Assembly (NCBI RefSeq): GCF_035987325.1
Contig: NZ_CP108488.1
Coordinates: 6,324,001 to 6,388,000 of the forward strand
Origin: Streptomyces sp. NBC_01244
GTDB taxonomy: Bacteria > Actinomycetota > Actinomycetes > Streptomycetales > Streptomycetaceae
Direction of reading: 5' to 3'
Length of the DNA stretch: 64,000 bases
Shown here: one piece after another, positions 26,308-34,879 of the stretch
How positions within the stretch are numbered: position 1 is the stretch's first letter
Layout: each line of letters starts with the position of its first letter
Position numbers and translations under genes: made by a program
The notes under the pieces: generated by a model
What the model saw: only the letters and a program-made list of their open reading frames with translations
What the model was told of the DNA's origin: nothing
The model's database searches: none

Positions 26308-27678
26308 ATGACCGCTCTGACGGCGAAGGTGACGGAACCCGCCCCGCCACCGCCACCCGACGCCCGTGCGCCCAAGCGTCGTGGAGTCGAGCTGTCGCTG
26401 CTCTTCGGCGCCGTCCTGATCGCCGTCCTCGGCCACCTCTACGTGGGGCTCGCCACCACCGGCCACATCCCCGGGCCGGCCGCCCACTACGCCGCCGGCC
26501 TCGCCGTGGCCGCCCTCGTCGCCCACCTGGCCGTCCGCCTGTTCGCCCCGTACGCCGATCCGCTGCTGCTCCCGATCGCCGTCCTGCTCAACGGCCTCGG
26601 CCTCGTCCTCATCCAGCGCCTCGACGCCACCACCCCGGCGAACGTCACCGCCGGCGAACAACTGCGCTGGTCCGCCCTCGGGATGGTGCTCTTCGTGCTC
26701 GTCGTCGCGCTGCTGCGCGATCACCGGGTGCTGCAGAAGTACGCGTACCTGTCCGTCGCCGTCGCGCTCGTGCTGATGATGGTCCCCGTCTTCTTCCCCG
26801 CCGTGAACGGCGCGCACATCTGGATCCGGTTCGCCGGGCTCTCCTTCCAGCCCGGGGAGTTCGCCAAGATCCTGCTCGCCGTCTTCTTCGCCTCCTACCT
26901 CGCGGCGAACCGCACCGCCCTGGCCCTCACCGGCCGCACCCTCTTCTGGAAGCTGAGGCTGCTGCCCGGCCGGGTCCTCGGCCCGATCCTGGCCATCTGG
27001 CTGCTCTCCGTCGGCGTACTCGTCCTGGAGCGCGACCTCGGGACCTCGCTGCTCTTCTTCGGCCTCTTCGTGATCATGCTGTTCACGGCCACCGGCCGGA
27101 TCGGCTGGATCGCGATCGGCCTGCTGCTCGCGGCCGTGGGCGCGTACGCCGTCGGGACGTTCGAGCCGCACGTGAACAGCCGCGTCGACGACTGGCTGAA
27201 TCCTTTCGCCTCCATCGAGCGCGGTGACGGCCCCGGCCAGCTCGCCCAGTCCCTCTTCGCCTTCGGAGCCGGTGGACTGCTCGGCGCCGGGCTCGGCCAC
27301 GGGCAGTCCTTCCTCATCGGGTTCGCCGCCAAATCGGACTTCATCCTCGCCACCGCCGGGGAGGAGCTCGGCCTCGTCGGCCTCACCGCGATCCTGCTCC
27401 TCTACGGGCTCCTCGTAGCCCGCGGATTCCGCGCCGGCCTGGCGCTGCGCGACCCCTTCGGCCGCCTCCTCGCCACCGGGCTCGCCTCGATCGTCGCGCT
27501 CCAGGTGTTCGTCATCGCCGGCGGAGTCACCGGTCTGATCCCGCTGACCGGCATGGCGATGCCCTTCCTCGCCCAGGGCGGCTCCTCCGTGGTCACCAAC
27601 TGGATCATCGTCGCCCTCCTGGTCCGGCTCAGCGACAGCGCCCGCAGGCCCGGACCGGCCGAGGAGGCCGAAGCGTGA
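26308..27678 (+). CDS. SEDS-family FtsW/RodA/SpoVE-like peptidoglycan polymerase
   Basis: A 456-residue membrane protein with about 10-12 transmembrane helices. The family segments are visible: FSFQPGE-like LSFQPGEFAKI, GAGGLLGAGLGHGQ, FILATAGEELGLVG, and the C-terminal PLTGMAMPFLAQGGSS. SEDS proteins polymerise glycan strands and act with a class B penicillin-binding protein, which is the next gene, overlapping as GTGA. The pair is separate from any fts cluster here, so it is likely a paralogous elongation or sporulation system. No ribosome binding site is seen; a TACGTT hexamer just upstream suggests a leaderless message. Confidence 0.95.
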   Translation: MTALTAKVTEPAPPPPPDARAPKRRGVELSLLFGAVLIAVLGHLYVGLATTGHIPGPAAHYAAGLAVAALVAHLAVRLFAPYADPLLLPIAVLLNGLGLVLIQRLDATTPANVTAGEQLRWSALGMVLFVLVVALLRDHRVLQKYAYLSVAVALVLMMVPVFFPAVNGAHIWIRFAGLSFQPGEFAKILLAVFFASYLAANRTALALTGRTLFWKLRLLPGRVLGPILAIWLLSVGVLVLERDLGTSLLFFGLFVIMLFTATGRIGWIAIGLLLAAVGAYAVGTFEPHVNSRVDDWLNPFASIERGDGPGQLAQSLFAFGAGGLLGAGLGHGQSFLIGFAAKSDFILATAGEELGLVGLTAILLLYGLLVARGFRAGLALRDPFGRLLATGLASIVALQVFVIAGGVTGLIPLTGMAMPFLAQGGSSVVTNWIIVALLVRLSDSARRPGPAEEAEA

Positions 27679-29135
27679 TCCGCTACATCCGCTGGTGCGC
27701 GTACTTCTGCGCCCTGCTGCTCGTCGCCCTGCTGGTCAACGTCGGCCGCGTGCAGGTCTGGGAGGCCGCCGGCTACGGCGCCAATCCGGCCAACAAGCGC
27801 CCCGCCATCGAGCGGTACGCCGAACCGCGCGGGGAAATCACCGTCGACGGCCGTCCCGTCACCGGCTCCCGGGACAGCCGTCAACTGCTGCGCTACGAGC
27901 GCACGTACAAGAACGGCCCGCTCTACGCACCCGTCACCGGTTTCGCCTCCCAGACCTACGGGACCAGCTTCCTGGAACGCGCCGAGGACCCGGTCCTCTC
28001 CGGCACCGACCCCGGGCTCTCGGCCTTCCCGCTCTGGTACGAGCTCTCGCGCGGCCGCCCGGGCGGCGGCAACGCCGCCACCACCATCCGGGCGAGCATG
28101 CAGCTGGCCGCGTACACCGGGCTCGCCGGGAAGCGGGGCGCGGTCGCCGCCGTCGAGCCGGCCACGGGCAAGATCCTCGCGCTGGTCAGCAGCCCCTCCT
28201 ACGACCCGGCGGTGCTCTCCGGTACGGGGCCGAAGGTCAAGGAGGCCTGGGAGAAGCTCAACGCGGACCCCGCCAAGCCGATGCTCAACCGGGCACTGCG
28301 CGAGACGTACCCGCCCGGCTCCACGTTCAAGATCGTGACGGCCGCCGCCGCCCTCGACGCGGGCGTGGTCACCGACGTGGACGCGCCGACCGAGACTCCG
28401 GACCCGTACCCGCTGCCCGGCACCAGCACCCTGCTGCCGAACGCCGGCACGGGCTGCGCCGACGCCTCGATGGCGGACGCGGTGCAGTGGTCGTGCAACA
28501 CCGTGATGGCGAAGATCGGCGTACAGGTCGGGCTGCGCGGGATGACGGACGCGGCGCGGCGGTTCGGCTTCAACGACGGCGGGCTGCGCGTGCCGGCCTG
28601 GGTGTCGCGGTCCAACTTCGACACCGACATGAGCCCCGACCAGCTGGCCCTGTCCTCGATCGGGCAGTTCAACACCAAGGCCACCCCGCTGCAGATGGCG
28701 ATGGTGGCGGCGGCCGTCGCCAACGGCGGGGAGCTCAAGGCCCCCTACCTGGTGGACCGCACGACCCAGGACGACGGCGACCCGGTCCGCCGCGCCGACC
28801 AGCGCAGCCTCGGCCGGGCCATGACCCCACTGACCGCGATGCGGATGCAGGAGCTCATGGTGAAGGTGGTGGAGAGCGGCACCGGCCGCAACGCGGCGAT
28901 CCCCGGCGCCGTGGTCGGCGGCAAGACCGGCACGGCCCAGCACGGCGTCGGCAACGCGGGCACCCCGTACGCCTGGTTCATCTCCTGGGCGGGCCCCCGG
29001 GGCGGCCGGCCGCCGGCCGTGGCGGTCGCGGTGGTCGTCGAGGACGCGTCGGCCGTCCGCGGGGACATCAGCGGCAACCTCGCGGCCGCGCCGATCGCCC
29101 GGGCCGTCATGGAGGCGGCGCTGTCCGCCCGGTGA
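27675..29135 (+). CDS. Class B penicillin-binding protein (transpeptidase)
   Basis: A 486-residue class B PBP that cross-links peptidoglycan, partner of the preceding SEDS protein. One N-terminal membrane anchor (residues 5-24), a PBP dimerisation-type domain with RPAIERYAEPRGEI, then the transpeptidase domain. Catalytic motifs are STFK (nucleophile Ser216), SCN at 273-275, and KTGT at 417-420. The GTG start overlaps the upstream stop and has GAGG spaced 7 nt away. It is followed by a strong bidirectional hairpin at 29201-29233. Confidence 0.96.
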   Translation: MIRYIRWCAYFCALLLVALLVNVGRVQVWEAAGYGANPANKRPAIERYAEPRGEITVDGRPVTGSRDSRQLLRYERTYKNGPLYAPVTGFASQTYGTSFLERAEDPVLSGTDPGLSAFPLWYELSRGRPGGGNAATTIRASMQLAAYTGLAGKRGAVAAVEPATGKILALVSSPSYDPAVLSGTGPKVKEAWEKLNADPAKPMLNRALRETYPPGSTFKIVTAAAALDAGVVTDVDAPTETPDPYPLPGTSTLLPNAGTGCADASMADAVQWSCNTVMAKIGVQVGLRGMTDAARRFGFNDGGLRVPAWVSRSNFDTDMSPDQLALSSIGQFNTKATPLQMAMVAAAVANGGELKAPYLVDRTTQDDGDPVRRADQRSLGRAMTPLTAMRMQELMVKVVESGTGRNAAIPGAVVGGKTGTAQHGVGNAGTPYAWFISWAGPRGGRPPAVAVAVVVEDASAVRGDISGNLAAAPIARAVMEAALSAR

Positions 29136-29200
29136 ACCGGCCCGGGAGGAGCGGTGGTTGCGTGATTACGGTGAGGGCATGGCCCGACCTCGTACGCGTT

Positions 29201-29233
29201 CGCCCTCCGCACGGGAAACCCGTGCGGAGGGCG
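29201..29233. terminator. Bidirectional terminator hairpin
   Basis: A perfect 15-bp stem, CGCCCTCCGCACGGG and its complement, closed by an AAA loop. It sits between the PBP gene and the convergent diiron gene and can end both transcripts. Confidence 0.85.
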
Positions 29234-29318
29234 CGTCGTAGGAGCCGCGTCGCGGGAGCCGCGCCGCCCGGGCCGGCCCGCCCGACGGGATCCCGCCCGA
29301 CCGGTTCCGCCCACCGCC

Positions 29319-30425
29319 CTAGGTGCCCGCGCCCTCCGCGATGGCCTCCGCCACCTCCGCCACCCGCTGTTCCTCCTCGGCCGCGAACCGCTCCCGGTCG
29401 AGGGCCTCGGCGATCTCCTCGTCCTGGCTCATCAGCAGGTCCAGGTTGGAGTTGCCCATCTCGAAGACGCCCATGTCCAGGTACGCCTTCTGCAGCCGCT
29501 CGCCCCACAGCCCGATGTCCTTCACGCAGGGCACGATCCGGCTGAACAGCAGCTTGCGGAAGAGCGCCAGGAACTCCGACCGCTCGCTGAACTCCTCCGC
29601 CTCGGCGCGCGAGATGCCGAAGTTCTCGAGCACCTCCACCCCGCGCAGCCGGTCCCGCATCAGGTAGCAGCCCTCGATCACGAATTCCTCGCGCTCGCGC
29701 AGCTCGGCGTCCGTCAACTGCTTGTAGTAGTCGCGCAGCGCCATCCGCCCGAACGCCACGTGCCGTGCCTCGTCCTGCATCACGTAGGCCAGGATCTGCT
29801 TGGGCAGCGGCTTGTTCGTGGTGTCGCGGATCATCCCGAAGGCGGCCAGAGCCAGCCCCTCGATGAGCACCTGCATGCCCAGGTACGGCATGTCCCAGCG
29901 GGAATCGCGCAGGGTGTCGCCGAGCAGTCCCTGCAGGCTGTTGTTGATCGGGTAGAGCATCCCGATCTTCTCGTGCAGGAACCGCCCGAAGATCTCCGCG
30001 TGCCGGGCCTCGTCCATGGTCTGCGTGGCGGAGTAGAACTTCGCGTCCAGGTCCGGCACCGACTCGACGATGCGCGCCGCGCACACCATCGCGCCCTGCT
30101 CGCCGTGCAGGAACTGGCTGAAGTTCCAGGCGGCGTAGTGCCGGCGCAGTTCGCCCCGGTCCCGCTCCGTGAGCTTGGCCCAGTGCCGGGTGCCGTGCAG
30201 CGGAAGCGCCTCGTCCGGGGTGCCCAGGGGATCGTACGGATCCACCTCGATGTCCCAGTCGATGCGCTTGGCGCCGTCCCACTGCTTGTCCTTGCCCTTC
30301 TGGTACAGGGCCAGCAGCCGCTCGCGGCCGCCGTCGTACTCCCAGCTGAAACGGGCGCTGCCGGAGGCGGGGACCGCCCAGACGGTCTCGCCCGGATCGT
30401 TGGTGTAGAGCTCGTGCGTCGACAC
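29319..30425 (-). CDS. Ferritin-like diiron protein
   Basis: A 368-residue four-helix-bundle protein with two Glu-x-x-His iron ligand motifs: MDEARHAEIFGRF near residue 139 and QDEARHVAFGRM near residue 219, plus HGEQGAM as the first helix ligand. This is the ferritin-like/ribonucleotide-reductase-like diiron superfamily, where members perform O2-dependent oxidations. The substrate is unknown. GTG 30425 follows a GAGGGGG site. It is divergent from a second, AurF-like diiron gene, with 186 bp between them. Confidence 0.8.
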   Translation of the reverse strand: MSTHELYTNDPGETVWAVPASGSARFSWEYDGGRERLLALYQKGKDKQWDGAKRIDWDIEVDPYDPLGTPDEALPLHGTRHWAKLTERDRGELRRHYAAWNFSQFLHGEQGAMVCAARIVESVPDLDAKFYSATQTMDEARHAEIFGRFLHEKIGMLYPINNSLQGLLGDTLRDSRWDMPYLGMQVLIEGLALAAFGMIRDTTNKPLPKQILAYVMQDEARHVAFGRMALRDYYKQLTDAELREREEFVIEGCYLMRDRLRGVEVLENFGISRAEAEEFSERSEFLALFRKLLFSRIVPCVKDIGLWGERLQKAYLDMGVFEMGNSNLDLLMSQDEEIAEALDRERFAAEEEQRVAEVAEAIAEGAGT

Positions 30426-30611
30426 TGACGCCCCCTCGTCTCACGTAGCCGCGTACTCGCGTGTACTTCCGTACGGGACCGGACAGTTGGCAGCGTCACA
30501 CGTTGGTAGACGCGCGGTCAACAAGTCGTGTGCAAGGGATTGACGGTCTTGCTGACGGGGAGTCTCATAAGAGGTGACCGCCGGTAACTCGACGACGAGG
30601 TGTCCGAAGCC

Positions 30612-31541
30612 ATGACCACCGTGACCGAACGAGCCGAGCTCCGCGATGCCCTCGGACTGCTCAAGGACCGCGAGCAGATCGCCGAGCGGCTGCTCGAATC
30701 CTCGGCCAAGCACTCCTTCGACCCGGACCGGGAACTGGACTGGGACGCCCCGCCCATCGACGGCAAGTACTACTGGCCGCCCGAGCTGCTCTCCCTCTTC
30801 GACACCCCGCTCTGGAAGAAGATGGGCGAGGAGCAGCGCATCGAACTCTCCCGCCACGAGGCGGCGGCGCTCGGCTCGCTCGGCATCTGGTTCGAGATCA
30901 TCCTGATGCAGCTCCTGGTCCGGCACATCTACGACAAGTCCCTGACCAGCAATCACGTCCGGTACGCACTCACCGAGATCGCCGACGAGTGCCGCCACTC
31001 GATGATGTTCGCCCGCATGATCAAGACGGGCGGCGCCCCCGAGTACCCGGTCTCCCGCGCCAACCACAACCTCGCCCGCGTCCTGAAGACCGTCTCCACC
31101 ACCCCGGGCTCCTTCGCCTGCACCCTCCTCGGCGAGGAGGTCCTCGACTGGATGCAGCGGCTGACCTTCCCGGACGAGCGCGTCCAGCCCCTCGTCCGCG
31201 GAGTCACCCGCATCCACGTCATCGAAGAGGCGCGCCACGTCCGCTACGCCCGCGAGGAACTGCGCCGCCAGATGCTCACCGCCCCGCGCTGGGAGCAGGA
31301 GCTCACCCGCGTGAGCTGCGGCCAGGCCGCCCGCGTGTTCTCGCAGGCCTTCGTGAACCCCCAGGTCTACGACAACATCGGCCTCGACCGGCACGAGGCG
31401 CTCGCCCAGGTCAAGGCGAGCGGCCACCGCCGGGAGGTCATGCAGACCGGAGCCAAGCGGCTCACCGACTTCCTGGACGACATAGGCGTGATGCGCGGAG
31501 TCGGCCGCAAGCTCTGGAAGAGCTCGGGCCTCCTCGCCTGA
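30612..31541 (+). CDS. AurF-like diiron oxygenase
   Basis: A 309-residue protein with the motif pattern of p-aminobenzoate N-oxygenase AurF relatives. Ligand helices include HEAAALGSLGIWFE, ADECRHSMMFARM (residues 124-136), GEEVLDW and VIEEARHVRYAREEL (about residue 203). AurF itself oxidises aryl amines to nitro compounds; the substrate here cannot be inferred. ATG 30612 is chosen; a GTG at 30600 is in frame but without an upstream site. A candidate promoter is TTGACG (30540-30545) with a TCATAA-like -10 about 19 nt on. A TetR gene follows. Confidence 0.8.
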   Translation: MTTVTERAELRDALGLLKDREQIAERLLESSAKHSFDPDRELDWDAPPIDGKYYWPPELLSLFDTPLWKKMGEEQRIELSRHEAAALGSLGIWFEIILMQLLVRHIYDKSLTSNHVRYALTEIADECRHSMMFARMIKTGGAPEYPVSRANHNLARVLKTVSTTPGSFACTLLGEEVLDWMQRLTFPDERVQPLVRGVTRIHVIEEARHVRYAREELRRQMLTAPRWEQELTRVSCGQAARVFSQAFVNPQVYDNIGLDRHEALAQVKASGHRREVMQTGAKRLTDFLDDIGVMRGVGRKLWKSSGLLA

Positions 31542-31621
31542 CCACCCCCGCGACCACCTCCGTGACCACCCCGGTCCGCACTCCACTGAGCACCCCTGGC
31601 CCCGGGGCCACGACGTGGGGC

Positions 31622-31627
31622 TACCCT
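31622..31627 (+). promoter_or_regulatory. -10 hexamer TACCCT of the TetR gene
   Basis: TACCCT ends 6 nt before the ATG; no ribosome binding site is present. Consistent with leaderless transcription. Confidence 0.45.
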
Positions 31628-31633
31628 GCGGAC

Positions 31634-32350
31634 ATGACAGCCGTACGGGCGTACCGCAGGTTGAGCGTCGAGGAGCGCCGGGCCCAGCTCCTCGACGCGG
31701 CCCTGACGTTGTTCGCGCACCGGGCGCCGGAGGAGGTCTCGCTGGACGACGTGGCCGAGGCCGCCGGCGTCTCGCGCCCCCTCGTCTACCGCTACTTCCC
31801 GGGCGGGAAACAGCAGCTCTACGAGGCCGCCCTGCGCTCGGCCGCCGACGTGCTGCGGCTCTGCTTCGCCGAACCCCAGGCCGGACCCCTGACCCAGCGG
31901 CTCTCCCGGGTCCTGGACCGGTACCTGGCCTTCGTCGACGAACACGACGCCGGCTTCTCCGCCCTCCTCCAGGGCGGCAGCGTGGTCGAAACCTCCCGCA
32001 CCACCGCCACCGTCGACGGCATCCGCCGGGCGGCCGCCGAGGCGATCCTCTTCCACCTCGGCGTGCCGGCCCCCGGCCCGCGCCTGCGCATGATGGTGCG
32101 CACGTGGATCACGGCGGTCGAGGCCGCCTCGCTGATCTGGATCGACGAGGGCAAACAGCCGGAGATCGACTCGCTCCGGGACTGGCTGGTGGACCAGTTC
32201 ATCGCCCTGCTCACGGCCACGGCCGCCACCGACCCGGAGACGGCCGCGGCCGCTCGCGCCGCCCTCGCGCTCGAATCGGCGGACGGCCCTGTGGGGGTAC
32301 TGGCCCGCAGGGTGATCCCCGTGGTCTCCGAGGCGGCCCACCTGCTGTGA
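31634..32350 (+). CDS. TetR-family regulator
   Basis: A 238-residue TetR protein: SVEERRAQLLDAALTLFA, helix-turn-helix SLDDVAEAAGVSRPLVYRYF, then PGGKQQLYEAAL. The ligand domain has the common helical pattern. It follows the AurF-like gene by 92 bp on the same strand and may regulate the divergent diiron pair. The frame is open for 645 bp upstream, but that is a shadow of the AurF-like gene. Its stop codon falls inside a 17-bp tandem repeat. Confidence 0.88.
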   Translation: MTAVRAYRRLSVEERRAQLLDAALTLFAHRAPEEVSLDDVAEAAGVSRPLVYRYFPGGKQQLYEAALRSAADVLRLCFAEPQAGPLTQRLSRVLDRYLAFVDEHDAGFSALLQGGSVVETSRTTATVDGIRRAAAEAILFHLGVPAPGPRLRMMVRTWITAVEAASLIWIDEGKQPEIDSLRDWLVDQFIALLTATAATDPETAAAARAALALESADGPVGVLARRVIPVVSEAAHLL

Positions 32351-32394
32351 CCCCTGAACTGCTGTGACCCCTGAACTGCTGTAATTTCCGAACT
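32344..32394. repeat. Three 17-bp tandem repeats
   Basis: GCTGTGACCCCTGAACT occurs twice perfectly (32344-32360, 32361-32377) and once degenerately as GCTGTAATTTCCGAACT (32378-32394). The first copy contains the TetR stop codon. Confidence 0.9.
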
Positions 32395-32411
32395 CCTGTG
32401 AGACTGGAGGG

Positions 32412-32702
32412 GTGAGAAGCCAACCCACCCCCTTCGAGGGCGGCCCGATGGACGGCCGGACCCTGCCGATCCTCCTCGGTCCGACCGGCCACCCGTCGAA
32501 GTGGTACGAGATCCCGGTCCCGGCCCCGGACGGCGGCGCCCCCACGGTGCTGCTCTACGAGCGCGTCCCGGCGGGGTACTCCAAGCGCCTGGGCCTCCAG
32601 AAGGGCTGGAAGTACGTCTACGCCCCGGACGGTCAGAAGCCGAAGCTCCGCTGGCCCTGGACCAAGCCGACGCCGCCCGGCCCTGGCGCGCCGGGGGAGT
32701 GA
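32412..32702 (+). CDS. Small conserved hypothetical protein
   Basis: A 96-residue protein, not recognised. It has coding-like composition with GRTLPILLGPTGHPSKWYEI, VLLYERVPAGYSKRLGLQ and KGWKYVYAPDG, and a Pro-rich tail. No signal peptide or membrane segment. The start is GTG 32412; a GGAGG lies too close to serve it, so either the message is leaderless or ATG 32448 (MDGRTLP) is used. It lies between the TetR gene and a convergent histidine kinase gene. Confidence 0.65.
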   Translation: MRSQPTPFEGGPMDGRTLPILLGPTGHPSKWYEIPVPAPDGGAPTVLLYERVPAGYSKRLGLQKGWKYVYAPDGQKPKLRWPWTKPTPPGPGAPGE

Positions 32703-32716
32703 CGGCGGGCGCCACC

Positions 32717-33979
32717 TCACGGCAGCCGGGCCTCCACCAGGGTCAGTACGGCCTCCGCCCCGCCCGCCCCGCCTTCGGGGGGTTCCGCCTGCCGGAACAC
32801 CAGCCCGGCCCCGATGACCTCCGCCTGACCCACGGCGATCGTCAGCCCGAGCCCGTGCCCCTTGCTCCCGTCCCCGGTGCGGAACCGCTGGGGCCCGTGG
32901 GACACGAGGTACTCGGGATAGCCGTCACCGTGGTCCCGTACCGTCACCACCGGCCCGTCCACCGTCACCACCACCGGCGCCCGCCCGTGCTTGTGGGCAT
33001 TGGCGACCAGGTTCCCCAGCACCCGCTCGAGGCGCCGCCGGTCCGTCTCCACGTGCGCGTCCCGCACCACGACGACCTCCGTGTCCGTCCCCGAAGCCCG
33101 CACCACCCGCCGCGCGAGACGCCCGAGCTGGTGCAGGTCCGTCTCCACCACCTCGCTGCCCGAGTCGAGCCGGGAGATCTCCAGCAGGTCCTCCGTCAGC
33201 TGCCGCATCGTGCGCACCCGCTCCTGCACCAGCTCCGTCGCCCGGCCGTCCGGCAGCAGCTCCGACGCCGCCTGCAGACCGGTCAGCGGGGTGCGCAGCT
33301 CGTGCGCGACGTCCGCCGTGAACCGCTGCTCCCGCTGGAGCTTCGTCTGCAGGCTGCCCGCCATCGTGTCCAGGGCCGCCGCCACCGTCGCCACCTCGTC
33401 CTGGTGCCGCGAGGGGTCCTTCGTACGCGGGTCCCCGACCCGTGCGTCCAGGTCGCCCTGGGTGATCCGGCGGGCCACCGTCGCCGTCTGGTGCAGCCGC
33501 CGCGTCACCCGGGTCACGGCGAAGGCCCCCACCAGCAGCGTCCCGCCGATGGCCAGGACCGACGACCCGATGATCGCGTTGTCCAGCCCGCTGATCGTCC
33601 GCGCGCTCTGCCCGTAGTCGACGGCCGTGGCCAGCGCCTTCCCGTCGGCCGGGGCCGCCGCCCACATCAGCTGCCGGCCCTCGTACTCCGCCACGAGCGT
33701 CCCGCGCTGTCCGGCCAGGGCCAGCGCGCGCAGCCGGTCCGGCAGCCCGGCCGGATCCAGCCCGGATTCCGGCGGCAGTATCTCGCCGGCCTCGTAGGCG
33801 CGCGAGGCGTCGGTCAGCTTGGCGAGGGCCTTCTCGCGGGCCGTCGCGACGGTCTGCCCGGTCACCTCCACGTGCACGAGCACACCCAGAACCGCCGCGA
33901 GCGAGCAGCACATCAGCACGATGAAGCACGCCGACTTCCAGGTCAGCGTCGCCGTCCACGAGGGCAGCCGGAGCCTCAC
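32717..33979 (-). CDS. Sensor histidine kinase paired with a lipoprotein
   Basis: A 420-residue membrane kinase. TM1 at residues 16-38, an extracytoplasmic loop of about 100 residues, TM2 near 137-157, HAMP, HisKA motif VAHELRTPLTG, N box NLVANAHKHG, G1 DHGDGYPE and G2 GHGLGLTIA. The GTG at 33979 overlaps the stop of the upstream lipoprotein (GTGA), so the lipoprotein probably modulates sensing. No response regulator is present in the neighbourhood, so the partner is encoded elsewhere. The layout recalls CseA/CseC of the SigE system, but the regulator and sigma factor are missing. Confidence 0.88.
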   Translation of the reverse strand: MRLRLPSWTATLTWKSACFIVLMCCSLAAVLGVLVHVEVTGQTVATAREKALAKLTDASRAYEAGEILPPESGLDPAGLPDRLRALALAGQRGTLVAEYEGRQLMWAAAPADGKALATAVDYGQSARTISGLDNAIIGSSVLAIGGTLLVGAFAVTRVTRRLHQTATVARRITQGDLDARVGDPRTKDPSRHQDEVATVAAALDTMAGSLQTKLQREQRFTADVAHELRTPLTGLQAASELLPDGRATELVQERVRTMRQLTEDLLEISRLDSGSEVVETDLHQLGRLARRVVRASGTDTEVVVVRDAHVETDRRRLERVLGNLVANAHKHGRAPVVVTVDGPVVTVRDHGDGYPEYLVSHGPQRFRTGDGSKGHGLGLTIAVGQAEVIGAGLVFRQAEPPEGGAGGAEAVLTLVEARLP

Positions 33980-34761
33980 CGCGACGCTCCCGGCGAACCG
34001 GGGCTCGGGGATGGTGCCGGGGCGCGGCTCGGGCCGGCGCCGGGCACGCGCACGATCTGCTCCCACGTCGGCAGCATCGAGCGCTGCGTCTCGTCCCAGG
34101 ACCAGGTGGTGTTCACCTCGTAGCCGGCGTTGCCGCTGGGGACGCGCAGGATCACGTCCCGGCCGGCGAGCTCGACGCTGATGAGGGTGTCGGTGGTGGC
34201 CATGATCCGGTTGAGCCGGCCCTGGGCGTCCGCCGTGTAGACGCGCACGGACATCTGCTGCTCGGGGTACTCGATGCCGACGATCAGCTCGTCCTTGCCG
34301 TTGCCGGTGAGGTCCCGGTAGTACGGCGTCAGCACCGGACACTTCTTCGGGTCGGCCCCGTCCGCCCCGCACTCCCTGATCGCGGTGATCGTCTCCGGAG
34401 GCATCCCGTCGGGACCGGTCTGCACGTTCGGGTGGGCCCGCAGCTCGGCCTGCACCAGGGCGGCCGGGTCGATCCCGTGCACGTTCTGGTCCTGGACGGC
34501 CGCGATCCCGGGCACGTACTCGGGCGGCGCGCCCCCCGGATCGGCGGGCGGTACGACGGCCCCCGCGCGCCCCGGCCACAGATGTACGGGCCCGCTCGCG
34601 GTCGGGGTCGCCCCCGCGCCGGCCAGCCCGCCGGTGTCGCCACAGGCGCTCGCCAGCGGCAGCAGCAGGGCGGCGAACAGGGTGACCCGCAGACCGGCCC
34701 GGACACGCCGACGCCGCCGCCCGGGACCGTGATGGGAGGGAACGGATCCGGATCCGATCAC
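33976..34761 (-). CDS. Lipoprotein, probable accessory of the histidine kinase
   Basis: A 261-residue lipoprotein. Basic N-terminus (GRRRRRVRAG), hydrophobic core and lipobox ASAC near residue 35. The mature domain includes YYRDLTGNGKDELIVGIEYPE, similar to an FG-GAP/calcium-like beta-propeller element, and TLISVELAGRDVILRV. The GTG at 34761 has GAGGAGGG 8 nt upstream, clearly better than the more distal starts. Translationally coupled to the kinase by GTGA overlap. Confidence 0.85.
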   Translation of the reverse strand: MIGSGSVPSHHGPGRRRRRVRAGLRVTLFAALLLPLASACGDTGGLAGAGATPTASGPVHLWPGRAGAVVPPADPGGAPPEYVPGIAAVQDQNVHGIDPAALVQAELRAHPNVQTGPDGMPPETITAIRECGADGADPKKCPVLTPYYRDLTGNGKDELIVGIEYPEQQMSVRVYTADAQGRLNRIMATTDTLISVELAGRDVILRVPSGNAGYEVNTTWSWDETQRSMLPTWEQIVRVPGAGPSRAPAPSPSPGSPGASR

Positions 34762-34879
34762 CCGTCGACCCTCCTCTCCCATGAGCATGTGCCCGTCCAC
34801 AGTAGGCAGAGCCACATCGTTTCCGCCCGTGCGCTCGGGGCGGAGGGCTGCGGCGCCGACCAGGTGGGGAGGGTGCGGC

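Noticed and set aside
30497..30532. CACACG...CGTGTG as an operator between the two diiron genes
   Set aside because: Arms of only 6 bp with a 24-nt gap; easily due to chance.
32717..34761. Lipoprotein-kinase pair as the CseA-CseC system
   Set aside because: The cseB regulator and sigE are absent here, and the lipoprotein similarity is only in layout.
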